Origin: G963663365 sp963663365 | GTDB taxonomy: Bacteria; Hinthialibacterota; Hinthialibacteria; Hinthialibacterales; G963663365 | Direction of reading: 5' to 3' | Assembly: GCA_963663365.2 (NCBI GenBank) | Contig: CAXXIH010000008.1 | Span: 2,480,001-2,544,000 of the forward strand | DNA: 64,000 nucleotides | Part shown: in pieces, positions 17,204-27,328 of the stretch | Numbering within the stretch: the first letter of the stretch is position 1 | Layout: every line of letters begins with the position of its first letter | Made by a program: the position numbers and the translations under genes | Notes under the pieces: generated by a model | Seen by the model: only the letters and a program-made list of their open reading frames with translations | Databases searched by the model: none | Told to the model about the DNA's origin: nothing

Positions 17204-18577
17204 TCAGTTGCCGAGCGACTGCAGCGGCGCGGGGATTCGCCCCCCATGTTGCACGAACCGGGCGCTCGCCCCGGCATTGCGCACTTCGAGAATCGGCGTG
17301 GATCCGAACAGCCCGCCAAAATCGACCACGTCGCCCGCCTTGGCCCCGGGGACAGGGATCACACGCACGGCCGTGGTCTTGTTGTTGATCACGCCGATGG
17401 CCATCTCGTCGGCGATGATGGCCGCAAGCGTTTCGGCCGGAGTGTCCCCGGGAACCGCAATCATGTCCAGGCCCACGGAGCAGACGCTCGTCATGGCTTC
17501 CAGCTTCTCCAGGACGAGCTGACCCTTGCCAACGGCACGGGCGAGGGTGGCATCTTCGCTGACGGGAATGAACGCACCGCTCAAACCACCAACAGAACTC
17601 GACGCAAACAGCCCGCCCTTCTTGACGGCGTCGTTGAGCAACGCGACAGCCGCAGTCGAGCCGGGCGCGCCGACACAATCCAGCCCGAGAGTTTCGATGA
17701 TCTCCCCGATACTGTCACCCACCTCGGGCGTCGGAGCCAGCGACAGATCGACAATCCCGAAGGCGACGCCCAGTTCCGCGGCCACTTCCCGCCCGATTAG
17801 TTCGCCCACGCGGGTGACTCGAAAGCTGGTGATCTTGATCTCTTCCGCCAGTTCGCCGAGCGTGAGATTCTCTTCCAGGGCAAGGCGCCGTTTCAACGCG
17901 CTGCCGATCACGCCCGGCCCGGAGACGCCGATGTTGATCGTCGCTTCGGGTTCACCGGCGCCCATGTAGGCACCCGCCATGAACGGATTGTCCTCGGGAA
18001 TATTGGCAAAGACGACCAGCTTGGCGCAGCCGAACCCCTGGCTGTCGGCAGTTGCTTCGGCGATTCCTTTCAGAATGTGCCCCACGCGACCGATGGCGTC
18101 CATGTTGATGCCGGCCTTGCGCGAAGCAACGTTCAACGAGGCACACACCTGCTTCGTCTTCGAAAGCACCTCGGGCAGCGACTCCATCACCACGTCGTCA
18201 CCCTGGCTGATCCCCTTGTGCACGAGCGCCGAGAATCCGCCCACAAAATCGACCCGGCACTCCGCCGCGGCTTGGTCAAGGGTTCTGGCAACCTGCAGGG
18301 CGCCCGCCTGCCCGTGACCCGCGAGGATCGTCGAGACGGGCGAGAGGGCAATTCGCTTGTTGATCACCGGGATGCCGTACTTGACGCCTACCCGATCGCA
18401 GATGTCGACAAGCCGATTGGCCCGCGAGGCGATCTTGCTGCGAAGCTTGCGGCACAGATGGTCGATGTTGGGCGCTGCACAGTCATTGACGTTCAGGGCC
18501 AGGGTCACGGCTCGCACGTCGAGGTGTTCGGCGTGCAGCATTTCGATCGTGGACAGAATTTCGTCGGTACGAAGCAT
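17204..18577 (-). CDS. UPF0210 / PFL-family protein (DUF711)
   Basis: A 457-residue cytoplasmic protein of the UPF0210 (PFL, DUF711) family. Conserved stretches include RIALSPVSTILAGHG, VDFVGGFSALVHKG, MGAGEPEATINIGVSGPGV and GLDCVGAPGSTAAVALLND. Structures in this family show a glycyl-radical/PFL-like fold but the reaction is unknown. It starts 22 bases after the ACT-domain gene stop (18599). The ACT-domain plus UPF0210 pair is conserved across many bacteria and archaea, so they likely act together, perhaps with amino-acid sensing by the ACT protein. Length is normal and no glycyl-radical motif was identified by eye. Confidence 0.9.
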   Translation of the reverse strand: MLRTDEILSTIEMLHAEHLDVRAVTLALNVNDCAAPNIDHLCRKLRSKIASRANRLVDICDRVGVKYGIPVINKRIALSPVSTILAGHGQAGALQVARTLDQAAAECRVDFVGGFSALVHKGISQGDDVVMESLPEVLSKTKQVCASLNVASRKAGINMDAIGRVGHILKGIAEATADSQGFGCAKLVVFANIPEDNPFMAGAYMGAGEPEATINIGVSGPGVIGSALKRRLALEENLTLGELAEEIKITSFRVTRVGELIGREVAAELGVAFGIVDLSLAPTPEVGDSIGEIIETLGLDCVGAPGSTAAVALLNDAVKKGGLFASSSVGGLSGAFIPVSEDATLARAVGKGQLVLEKLEAMTSVCSVGLDMIAVPGDTPAETLAAIIADEMAIGVINNKTTAVRVIPVPGAKAGDVVDFGGLFGSTPILEVRNAGASARFVQHGGRIPAPLQSLGN

Positions 18578-18598
18578 CTTGATAAACTTGACTGCTAT

Positions 18599-19186
18599 CT
18601 AGAGTTCGGATTGTAGGCTCTGAGTCAGACGTAACTGATTCGTTGCCACGAAGACGTTCTCGTGCTGCAACTTGACCGTGAAGCCGAGTTCCTCGCCCAT
18701 CTGTTCCAGGTCGGCCTGGAGCATGCTGATGTCCCATTGCTTGGACAGTTCCAACTGGCCGATGAGTACGAATTCGTCTTCTTTGCGATCGCCGTATAAA
18801 TCAACAATGTTGATATCCTTGCCGGCCAGGTACTGGCTGAACCGCCGTACGATTCCCGGCTGGTCCTTCCCAAAGGCGGTGATCACGAAACGCTCCATCG
18901 CCCCAGCCTGCTTGGCTGTCTGCCCGACGAGCCCCTTGCGCGCGACCACCTGGTACTCGCCTCCCAGTGCCTCCGATTCGCGGACCCGACCAGCAAGATC
19001 GCTGGCTTCGATCGCTTCCGGGAGGCTGACGATCATGATCAGCGTGAAGTAGCCGCCCAGCACGGTCTGGCTGCAGGAATCGATGTTCCCGCCCAATCCT
19101 TCCACGGCATTGCTGACCGCGGCCACAATCCCGGGATGATCGTCGGACATGACGTTTAAGACATAGATATGCTCAAAACGGGGCAT
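18599..19186 (-). CDS. tandem ACT-domain regulatory protein
   Basis: A 195-residue protein with two ACT domains: the first begins YVLNVMSDDHPGIVAAVSNA, the second FVITAFGKDQPGIVRRFSQYL. ACT domains bind small ligands, usually amino acids. Related proteins are the glycine cleavage regulator GcvR and UPF0237. No DNA-binding domain is present. The ATG at 19186 opens the first ACT fold (MPRFEHIYVLNV); 13 extra residues upstream lack support. Located directly upstream of the UPF0210 gene, the usual two-gene unit. The ligand is not known. Confidence 0.85.
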   Translation of the reverse strand: MPRFEHIYVLNVMSDDHPGIVAAVSNAVEGLGGNIDSCSQTVLGGYFTLIMIVSLPEAIEASDLAGRVRESEALGGEYQVVARKGLVGQTAKQAGAMERFVITAFGKDQPGIVRRFSQYLAGKDINIVDLYGDRKEDEFVLIGQLELSKQWDISMLQADLEQMGEELGFTVKLQHENVFVATNQLRLTQSLQSEL

Positions 19187-20374
19187 TTGGGTGATTCTCT
19201 CCGGTACGCTGCGCGGCGGGCACACCTTCGCGGATGGACCCCAGAGGCAGGCAATCTTATCCAGGCTTGCATATTCAATGAACGAGCGGCTGACAACGGA
19301 AGCCCGAATTTCCAGGGCTTCGGCTCGACCAACCGTTCATTCAAAAGGCAAACATCAATAGTAGTACAGGGGGGCAGCGAATCGTTCTATTAGAACCAAG
19401 CCGGCCGAACCGTACAAGGCGTCGCGGTTCCTTCCGACAGAAGGGATAGCAACTGGCCTCAGATTTGTCGCAAGGGTCGTGGCGCCGAGCCGGGCCACGG
19501 AGGTTGGAAACATCGCTTTCTCGGCTTGGCTCATGGGTGGGAGACACGAGAGCAGGGAAAGGGTTCGCCACGCTGAGGCAACCCTACCATCCCAACATCC
19601 GGGTAGCAGTGGGCCGCTCCTGCCGGGTGCGGCCATTCAAACGATAGCCGAGTGCCGGGTGCCATGCCCACGCGACGCAGACACACCATCAAGACCGATA
19701 CAAGAAGCCGCGTTCAACACCCCACCATCCCACGCCGTGGGCATGCCTCGCGCTCCCCGGGTAGCAGCGATGATTTTTCCGCAGATCGCGTCCCATCATC
19801 AGCGACATCTTCGGAAAATCGTCGGTGTTGCAACGCAACAAGAGGCGTACAGTTCGGCCAACTTCGCGCAATGCATCTCTGGCCGCCACAGTCGCTGTAG
19901 TCTGAGCAACAGACACGAGCCCGCGCAGCGCGGCGCAACATCGTAGCCCCGTGGCGTGAGCCCGGGGGAATCCGAGCCTGCACCACCTCCCGAAAGCCCG
20001 CGCAGCGCGGCGCCACCAACCGCACCAAAACCGTCCGCAGTAGATCGCCGCTCGTCGAGCGGCACCTCGAACCCGCCAATCCACGGATCTATCCAAACAC
20101 CCGCCCCGCGCGCCAATTCAGCAAGCAATCAATTTCTTTCTCACCGGATTCCCCAAATCAATGTCACTTGCCCGAATATAGAGGGTGACAGGGAGAATCG
20201 GCCGGAGCCCTCCCCTCTGACTGGTGGTTTTTCGGCTGGCCGTGTATCATAGGCGAACTGCGAGCCAACCAGCGACAGAATCGACTGAACGACACGGGGA
20301 GGCGCTCTGGCCGACGGAGCCGTACCGAGAGCTTTGCTGGCCACGAGCTGCTACCGCTGAAGCACGAAGGATTC
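19187..20374. repeat. 1.2-kb gene-free region with several planctomycete repeat types
   Basis: No convincing gene. An inverted repeat, CATGCCCACG (19663-19672) with CGTGGGCATG (19735-19744), resembles the 'GGTGCCATGCCCACG' family common in planctomycetes. A perfect 19-bp direct repeat, AGCCCGCGCAGCGCGGCGC, occurs at 19918-19936 and 19995-20013, flanking a GTAGCCCCGTGGCG unit (19943). The sequence at about 19330-19360 resembles 120-150. All open frames here are GC-biased shadows. The promoter of the kinase gene at 20375 should lie in the last 150 bases but no clear boxes were seen. Confidence 0.6.
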
Positions 20375-23300
20375 ATGCCCATGTCCGTCAAAGTGCAATG
20401 TCCCAATTGCGGCAAATCGTACAACGTGGGAGACGAGAGTCTCGGTGCTCGGGCTCGCTGCAAGAACTGCAACAACCATTTCACGATCTCGGTCTCCCTG
20501 GACGATACGGGCTCCTCCTTGGTCTCGGGACCGCAGAAGCAGGAACCCGTCGCCGATCAACCGTCGCAAGCGAAATCTGCGGATGGCACCTCCAAAGACG
20601 GCACGGGCTCGAAGCGTCCCAGCGGGAAAGAACCGACCAAACAACCGAAGAAACTGGGCAATTTCGTCATCGAGAAACGGCTGGGAGCCGGTGGTATGGG
20701 GGTCGTGTACTTGGCTCGCGACCCCGTGCTTGATCGCAAAGTGGCAATCAAAGTCCTGCCCGCTTCGCTCTCGCGTGATGAGCAACGGCTGAAGCGATTC
20801 CTTCGCGAGGCCCAACTGGCAGGCAAGCTGCACCACACACACGTCGCCACGGTGCACCAGGCCGGCTCGGAGGGGAAACTTGCCTACATCGCCATGGAGT
20901 ACGTGGAAGGCAGTTCGCTGGACCGAGCCGTCGCAGAAGGCAAAGCCATGGATTGGCGCGAGGCGACCCAGGTGATTCGTGACGCGGCAAGCGGACTCGG
21001 GGCCGCCCACAAGATCGGCCTGGTCCATCGCGACATCAAGCCGGGCAACCTGATGCGCACTCCGGACGGCGTCACGAAGGTCGTCGACTTCGGCCTGGCT
21101 CGTGCCCAAGAGGGCGATACCCAGTTGACCCGGGAAGGAGCGTTGCTTGGCACACCGTCCTATATGGCTCCCGAACAGTGGAAGGGTGAAGAAGTTGACG
21201 GACGAACGGACCTCTACTCGCTGATCTGCACCTACTACTACCTGGTAACCGGTCATTTGCCCTTCGAGGCCGAGTCACTCCCTGCCCTCGCCGTCCAGCA
21301 TCAGACCGGCCAGTTTCCGGACCCTCGCAAGCATATCCCGGACCTGCCCGACGGAATCTGTCGTATCTCTGTCTCGTGGTGCGGCCAAGGAACCGTTAGA
21401 GCGTTTTCAGACAGCGGAAGAACTGGTCACACAATTGGACGTTCTTCTTGCATGTCCCGAAGACTCGCTCGAATACGGTTCGTCTTGGGCCAATCTGGAC
21501 GCTCTCGATCTGGCGGACCTGCCGCCTGCTCCTGCCGTACCATCAACCGAACCACTCAAGCCGGTTCCCGCTTCGAATGACGGATTCCGCCTGCCGCCCT
21601 GGGGGTGGATTGCCATTGCCGGGGGAGCCGGAGCATTCCTCATCCTGCTGCTATCAGTCATTCTGACATTCTCAACGGAGTACGGCACGGTCCGGATCGA
21701 ACTGCACAACGCGGACAATTCCGTGGAAGTGACTCTTGCGGGCGACACGATCAGCGTCGGGGGACTGGACGAACCTCTGGTATTGAAGGTCGGCCAATAC
21801 GACCTGGTTGCCAGTTCCCCCAACTTCGAGACGGTAACCAAGTCGTTTCAAGTAGTGCAGGATGAGACAACGGTGGTGAACGTCACGTTCGTTCCCAAGA
21901 AGACGGCGAAGCCTGCCGAGTATCAAGTGACTTTGGAGCCTCCCGAGGCAATGCTGGCGGCCAGTGGCGAAGGGGTAAGCGTATCCGGCACAGGCGGCCG
22001 TCGCACCGTGACCGTTGCCGAGCCCGACGGAGAAACCGCCTTCACTCTGGTAGCCACGCTCGATGGCTACGATGACTACCGGCAGATGCTTGTTCCCAAA
22101 GCCGGTGAGTCCCGCGATTTGACGGTACGGCTGGAGTCGATTGAGGTTGCCCCCATGCCCGAAAAGCCGCAGGTCGCTGAGTACCAGGTGACAGTCGATC
22201 CGCCGGAAGCCACATTGACGGCCAGCGGTAAGGGAGTGAGCATCTCAGGGCAGGGCCCTCGCCGGACGGTCACAATCGCGAATCCCGACTCTTCCGGTAG
22301 TGTCACATTGGTGGCGATGCTGGACGGCTATCGCAATCTGCGGCGAGAATTCAGACCGTCTGACAGAGACATCGAGCAATCTCGTTCTACGGTTGGAACG
22401 GATGAACGCACCACCATCGAAGGTCGCCGCGACTACCTCAATTCGTTCCAGCAGCTACCGACTCCTCGTCGCTGGACGTAATCACCAACTCTATTGGAAT
22501 GAAGTTGGTACGTATTTCTGCAGGGGAGTTCACGATGGGAAGCTCGGAGTCGCCCGCAAACAGTTACAGAAGAGATTCGCCAAGTACAATGTGGACGCAA
22601 ACGACTTCCGCGGCGAGCAACCACTACACAACGTGCGCATTACGAAGGACTTCTGTCTCGGCACACACGAGGTAACCGTCGGGCAGTTCCGTCAATTCTG
22701 TGACGACATTGGCTATCGAACAGAGGCTGAGAAGAGTGGTAAGGGCGGTTGGGGATACACGCAACTGACCGTGGAGAAAGACGTGCATCTACCTTTAGCT
22801 GGCGGAACACCGGCTGGACTCAATCAGACGACCACCCAGGTCGTGAACGTATCTTGGAATGATGCGGCAGCATTCTGCAAGTGGCTGAGCAACAAGGAAG
22901 ACCGAGAATATCGGCTGCCGACATGAAGCGGAATGGGAATATGCGTGCCGGGCAAATACGACAACGCTCTGGCACAACGGGAATGATCTTAGCAACATCG
23001 TGCGAGTGTGCAATCTTTCTGACGCAACATACAAGACCAAGTACCGTGAAAGCACCGGAGGCAGTTGCTGGATCAGTTACGGCCATTTCTGTCCGGCGCC
23101 GGTTGGCAGTTTCCTGCCAAACCAGTTCGGGCTCTACGATATGCACGGAAACGTGTGGGAGTGGTGCGCCGACTGGTACGATGAGGCTTACTACTCTGAT
23201 TCGTCCGACCCGATGATCCCAAAGGTCCGCCTGAGGGAGGTTCAGTGAAACGATCAAGCGATCATGCAACTAGGTATAGTAGGCAAGACCTCTCAAGAGA

Positions 23301-24247
23301 CGCCTCACGAGTTGTGCGCGGTGGTAGTTGGGCAAGTGGCCCCAATTTCGTCCGCTCCGCCGCACGTTTTGGCCACGCGCCTGATACCGTGATGTACTAC
23401 ACGGGCTTCCGCGTTGCCATGACGATACCTAGCACACCGAAAGACGAAAGCCCCATTGGCAGAACTGGAGGCCTTGGATAGCCAGTGCTCACACCCGCTG
23501 GTCCCGTCGACAGCCCCCCCGTGCCTGATGGCTGCGTCGTTGCGTACAGCTTCGACCGAGACACGATCTTCACAAAAGGCTCGCAGGAGTACCGTTCGGG
23601 ATCTCAGCGGAAACGACTATCATGGGTTGCTGCACAACTTGAAGATTACCGAAGGGAAAATTGGCACTGCTATCGAGTTCGCCGGAAAGTCCAATAGTTA
23701 CGTCAAACTGCCCGACGAAAACGGGACAATATCCAGCGAACGATTTCACCGCTGATGGCATGGGTGATCTGCCGTCCAGGAAGTTACATTCTTGATGTCA
23801 CATTGGGCGATTAGTTCAGTTAAGGGCAATTACGGTGGGCTTCTGTGGTATGTGCATGCAGATGCCCAAAGCAAGGCAAGCGGCTTGGGGGGGATGGGGC
23901 TCCATTACATGGTTCCAGGCGGTGGTGCCTCACTTAACACCGCAAGGTTCAGCAGTTTCACCGTTCCGTCTGACCAGTGGGCTCACGTCGCGGTGACGAG
24001 AGCGAGTCAAACGGTTTCGTTCTTCATCAATGGCAAGCTTGATCAGCAGCATTCGATGTCCGCTGGGCAGGTGGTTTACCGATATGGGAGCTACGATGAC
24101 AACTCCGTTCACATCGGCGTCCAGAGCAGGGCTGGCTGGGGTTATGATGGACAGTACCAAGGCTTGATCGACCAGTTCGGTATCTTCAACCGAGCCTTGT
24201 CCGATCAAGAGATCGCTGGCATCTACGCTGCGCAGGCCGGGCAATAA
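20375..24247 (+). pseudogene. Ser/Thr protein kinase - PEGA-like - FGE-sulfatase - LamG fusion, multiply frameshifted
   Basis: A once very large protein (about 1,280 residues). Order: a zinc-ribbon-like MJ0042 motif (CPNCGKSYNVGDE, CKNCNNHF); a Hanks-type kinase domain (GAGGMGVVYLARD, AIKVLP, HRDIKPGN, DFGLA, GTPSYMAPEQ); a membrane helix near 21598-21665; two PEGA-like repeats (VTLEPPEAMLAASGEGVSV and VTVDPPEATLTASGKGVSI); an FGE/SUMF domain (NSIGMKLVRISAGEFTMGS, GNVWEWCADWYDEAYY, RVVRGGSW, GFRVAM); and a LamG-like domain (QWAHVAVTRASQTVSFFING). Frame changes occur near 21365, 22375, 22460, 22570, 22925, 23235 and 23590, with an in-frame stop near 23480. This many lesions indicates a real pseudogene. 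The kinase domain itself (20375-21360) is continuous and keeps all catalytic motifs. Similar kinase-FGE fusions occur in planctomycetes, usually beside ECF sigma genes, as here. Confidence 0.85.
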
Positions 24248-24328
24248 GGAGACGGGGGCGTCCTGGCACGCGGCAGGTTGCGATTCACGCTGGCTCGTTG
24301 CCACGCATGAGGCTAACAGAAGCGAGTC

Positions 24329-25060
24329 CTACCCCAACAACTCCTGCAACTCCTGAATCTCCAACCCCACCTCCTCAGGCGAATCAACCTGCTCGGCAAT
24401 CTCCCCCTGCAACAATTCGGCAAACTTGTCGTTCGTCTGCGACAACGCATACCGAACCTGATCGCGGCTGATCTTCAATTGCTCGGAAACAGCCTCTTGG
24501 GTAACACGTGAGTCACCAGCGTCGGGAAGGTTGAAGGCGGCGAACACCCGATACCAGTCCGGCCTTCCGTTGTCCTCACACCAGCCTTTCAGGCGACGGC
24601 GCACGTTGCGGATCACCGCCCGGGCCCACTGACGCATGAAAACCTGTTCCGCCGTTTCCGTGTCCGGCGGCTCGAAAGATCGTTCCTTGCTACCTACCAG
24701 CGCCGAAATCGGCACCAGTTGCTGCTCGAAACCGTTCTGACGCGTCGTTCGAGCCGGACTTTGATCGGCGACGAAACGTGATAGCACAGTCAACAGGAAC
24801 GTACGAAAACGCCCTCGCGACGGATCGGCCGGTGCCAGCCACCGCCGTTCGATGAACCGCAAAAAGAACTCCTGCGTCAGGTCCTCTGCCTGCTGGACCG
24901 GCATTCCTTTCGTTCGCAGGTAGAAGAAGACAGGCCGCCAATAGCCCGAGATGAGGCGGTTCATCGCCAGAACCTGCTGCGGATCGTCCGGGTTCTTGGC
25001 AACCAGAAGCTCATTCCACATTGTGGTCGGAAAACGGTCCGGACAATCACCAGAAGCCAT
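24329..25060 (-). CDS. ECF sigma factor, planctomycete kinase-associated type
   Basis: A 243-residue sigma-70-like factor. Region 2 includes YLRTKGMPVQQAEDLTQEFF (core-binding and -10 recognition). The C-terminal helix-turn-helix is around VTQEAVSEQLKISRDQVRYAL. The central segment WLAPADPSRGRFRTFLLTVL is typical of planctomycete ECF groups that sit next to Ser/Thr kinase genes. The start at 25060 has GGAG about eight bases upstream; a second start seven codons further is possible. The gene is convergent with the kinase pseudogene (82 bases between stops). If the kinase normally controls this sigma factor, loss of the kinase would leave it unregulated or silent; that is inference. Confidence 0.8.
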   Translation of the reverse strand: MASGDCPDRFPTTMWNELLVAKNPDDPQQVLAMNRLISGYWRPVFFYLRTKGMPVQQAEDLTQEFFLRFIERRWLAPADPSRGRFRTFLLTVLSRFVADQSPARTTRQNGFEQQLVPISALVGSKERSFEPPDTETAEQVFMRQWARAVIRNVRRRLKGWCEDNGRPDWYRVFAAFNLPDAGDSRVTQEAVSEQLKISRDQVRYALSQTNDKFAELLQGEIAEQVDSPEEVGLEIQELQELLG

Positions 25061-25397
25061 GGTCCTACTCCAACGGGACAAACATTTGTCCCCAAATATG
25101 CCACGACGTCCAGATCGGTGTCAACTTGCACACCATGCGGATACCGGGCGCCGCACGGTTCCCGACCCGCGGAGATCCGCCGCCAACTCCAGTCATCGCA
25201 CAACCGCACCGCAACCACGTCAATCACCAAAGAACCCCCCAAAGCAGAGCGAGCTCCTTCTCGAGAAACCAGACGATTCCCCAGAACCTCCCCTCCCGCA
25301 CACCATTCCCCGTTAACCCGCTTTCCGTTCCCCGCTTTTCAGCCCCCCCAACAGTACTGATTTTCAAGAAAACTATACAAACGTTCAATTTTTCCTA
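25061..25397. other. intergenic stretch upstream of ECF gene; nothing recognised
   Basis: Between the ECF start and the forward promoter at 25398. No coding frame with protein character. The sequence is C-rich and low in G on the plus strand, like the gene-poor stretch that follows. Confidence 0.4.
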
Positions 25398-25425
25398 TTG
25401 AAAAATCCAGCCGATCCGCTATACT
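25398..25425 (+). promoter_or_regulatory. sigma70-like promoter, TTGAAA-N16-TATACT
   Basis: The -35 box TTGAAA (25398-25403) and -10 box TATACT (25420-25425) are 16 bases apart. The upstream context, GTTCAATTTTTCCTATTGAA, nearly matches that of the 289-316 promoter (GTTCATTTTTCCTATTGAC). No gene follows for more than 3 kb on this strand, so the transcript would be non-coding and would end at the terminator at 25688. Confidence 0.65.
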
Positions 25426-25469
25426 GTCACTACGTACATATAGCAGCAACAAACTGCCACCAACCCAAT

Positions 25470-25631
25470 CGAACCACTTCATCGCAGCAATAGCTCCAAC
25501 CGACCGGCAACCTTACCGCCCTGAACCCCGAACCCTAAACCAACCAGCGACCAACGGGAGCGAACCACTTTATCGGAGCGGTAGCTCCAACTGGCCGGCA
25601 ACCTTACCGGCCCTGAACCCTGAACCCTAAC
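25470..25631 (+). repeat. imperfect tandem repeat, two units with 91-bp period
   Basis: Copy 1 (25470-25537) and copy 2 (25561-25631) share CGAACCACTT, ATCG-AGC, TAGCTCCAAC, CCGGCAACCTTACCG and CCCTGAACCC-GAACCCTAA with few differences. They lie inside the candidate small RNA, so each RNA would carry the unit twice. Confidence 0.75.
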
Positions 25632-25687
25632 AACTTCCCCCGGTATCCAATCAGGCCGCGCCCCCAAAAGCGCGTGTACTGAGAAGA

Positions 25688-25730
25688 GCCCATCCAGGAA
25701 CCAACCCCGTTCCTCGATGGGCCTTTTTTC
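25688..25730 (+). terminator. strong intrinsic terminator
   Basis: GCCCATC (25688-25694) pairs with GATGGGC (25716-25722), and GGAAC with GTTCC inside, leaving a CAACCCC loop with a small CA/TC internal mismatch; C and six T follow. On the minus strand the hairpin is not followed by a T tract, so it acts on forward transcripts. A near copy lies at 26269-26312. Confidence 0.8.
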
Positions 25731-26222
25731 GTGACTTCTCGTGCTTTTTCGTGGCAAGATCACCTGCCTCCACAATCGCTAACCCCTATCCATACTCGTA
25801 TCCGTGATACAAACGCGCAATTTCTTCGTTTCGCGAAGAGATTTCAAGCCGCGATTTGCATAAGTTGTTGCGCGCTGTCGCCTTATGCTGCGTCTTTCAC
25901 AGGACACTCGCCATGAGCTCGAACAGAGAAGAGGAACCCGTACTCCGATGCTTGGTCCGCCTCCCCACGCCGGCCTGGAAACATCTGGCGTACGGACGAG
26001 CCCCGCGCTGGGCCCTTCGTGATCAGCAACTCCCACCCCAATCCGCGTCCAATCAGCCGTTCAATCCGAATGCAGAAACCAATCGCTCCCTCTTCGTGTC
26101 TTTTTGTGCCTTTTTGTGGCAATTCCTTCGTGGTGCCAGGAGTGCCCCAATCGCGGCGCGAACGAAGAGGCCACGTATCCCGCCGGAAATCGTGGCCCTT
26201 TCCACTCAGATAGAAGAAGTAC

Positions 26223-26312
26223 CCTCGGCATCCAATCAGGCCGCCAACCCAGGCGCGTACTGAGAAGAGCCCATCCAGGAACCAACCCCGGTTCTTCGAT
26301 GGGCTCTTTTTC
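26223..26312 (+). repeat. second copy of the terminator-bearing element
   Basis: Compared with 25638-25730, this copy shares ATCCAATCAGGCCGC, GCGCGT-TACTGAGAAGAG and the whole hairpin. The two copies are about 585 bases apart in direct orientation. Between them lie G/T-rich stretches such as CTTTTTCGTGGC (around 25745) and CTTTTTGTGGCAATTCC (around 26110), also related to each other. No clear promoter of the 25398 type precedes this copy. Confidence 0.7.
26269..26312 (+). terminator. intrinsic terminator, second copy
   Basis: GCCCATC (26269-26275) pairs with GATGGGC (26298-26304) with GGAACC/GGTTC inside and TCTTTTTC after it. The changes relative to the first copy keep the outer helix intact. 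Confidence 0.75.
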
Positions 26313-26771
26313 ATCTCACCCGAACCCTGAAGCCCGACAACCGACAACGTTTCTGAACACAACACCTTTGAGGGGAGAGTATTTACGAAGACACGCAAAG
26401 AGCTAAAGCGAACGTAGCACTATACATACAACCACATCGGCCCTGCTAAGTTTTGCGAAAAACCCTCAATACGTTCAAAAACCCCCTCTGTCGAAGGAAC
26501 TCACCGACCTCAAATGCCACCCCCTCACATTAACTGCACTTCGAAAATCGCGTGAATCAATGCAATCAATGAAATCTATGGAGCAGGAAGTTTGGGCAAG
26601 ATACCTCCCCCAACCAACCTCAATATTGGCAGGACGCCACCCGTGTTGACCAACTCGAGCCAGATCGGAATGCCCCGCGCGGATAGACAGCACCAGAGAC
26701 ACACAGGGAAACCCGCTGCCCCAGCCAACAGCAGATGCCTAACCCTAAGAGAAAATTAGACTTAGCAGAAG
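26313..26771. other. gene-free stretch; nothing recognised
   Basis: No reliable coding frame, promoter or repeat. The reverse frame at 26620-26964 contains the translated tail of a tRNA and is not a gene. Confidence 0.4.
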
Positions 26772-26812
26772 TGGGCGTACCTAGATTCGAACTAGGGACC
26801 TCATCCTTATCA
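26772..26812 (-). tRNA. 3' fragment of a tRNA-Ile(GAU)-like gene (partial, possible attachment site)
   Basis: On the minus strand the sequence reads CTGATAA (anticodon loop with GAT), GGATG, variable loop AGGTC, then a perfect T arm CCTAG-TTCGAAT-CTAGG, acceptor strand TACGCCC and discriminator A. The 5' half is missing: no GGGCGTA acceptor strand or D arm lies upstream, and the bases before the anticodon loop (GTCGG) do not pair with GGATG. So only the last 41 bases remain. A tRNA 3' end left behind like this is the usual footprint of an integrase attachment site, though no integrase gene was found in the window. Confidence 0.7.
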
Positions 26813-27328
26813 GCCGACTTAGAGACGCTTGCGTAAGTACCTACAGACGTGTAACTTAGCGCGAGTATACCAGGCGTTTTGACCACTTGCAAGCGTTTGC
26901 GGAACCCCTTGTTTCTTCGGGGGTTCGGGTGGTCAACGAATGGAAAAGTGGTCAAAGTGGTCACTCAAGAACACCCCCTATTCCTTCTTGGCGCAGAGAC
27001 ACACCGGCTACCCGCCTATTTCCGCGCCGCCTGGCGTTGCGAGTTGACTCTATCGAAGGAAAAGGACGAAGCCGGCACATGGGTGATCAGAAGGTCGCTG
27101 GATGACGAGAAGCCTTTCACTGCAATGAGTTGCGAAGGGCTTCCCTGTTACAATTGCTGTGGTTTCCGCGGTCCACTTTCTGTTCACCGTCAGAAATCAA
27201 TCCCGGAATAGATGCGGCAGACCGGTTTCGGGGCGCCAAGAGTAACTGGGACTTGCGTCACCACGATCGGCCCTGGCTCAGCAAGCACCGCCCTGCTCCC
27301 CTCTGAAACCCTTTGGCTCTCGCGCAAG
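26813..27328. other. gene-free stretch beside the tRNA fragment; nothing recognised
   Basis: No protein-like frame in either strand. It is bounded by the tRNA fragment and the MarR fragment, and may be the scar of a deleted integrated element. Confidence 0.35.

Larger units (their letters stand above)
25432..25730 (+). ncRNA. candidate small non-coding RNA of about 300 nt
   Basis: Bounded by the promoter at 25398-25425 and a strong intrinsic terminator at 25688-25730. The transcript would carry two copies of an imperfect direct repeat (25470-25537 and 25561-25631) rich in C and A. No open frame with a ribosome site was found. The 3' part (25638-25730) recurs at 26223-26312. The existence of the transcript is inferred only from the flanking signals. 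Confidence 0.4.

Noticed and set aside
25479..26398. Two reverse frames with a similar peptide (GWFLDGLFSV)
   Set aside because: The similarity follows from the duplicated DNA hairpin itself; no ribosome sites or domain features.
26620..26964. Reverse frame containing EVPSSNLGTPTS
   Set aside because: This peptide is the translated 3' end of a tRNA, not a protein.
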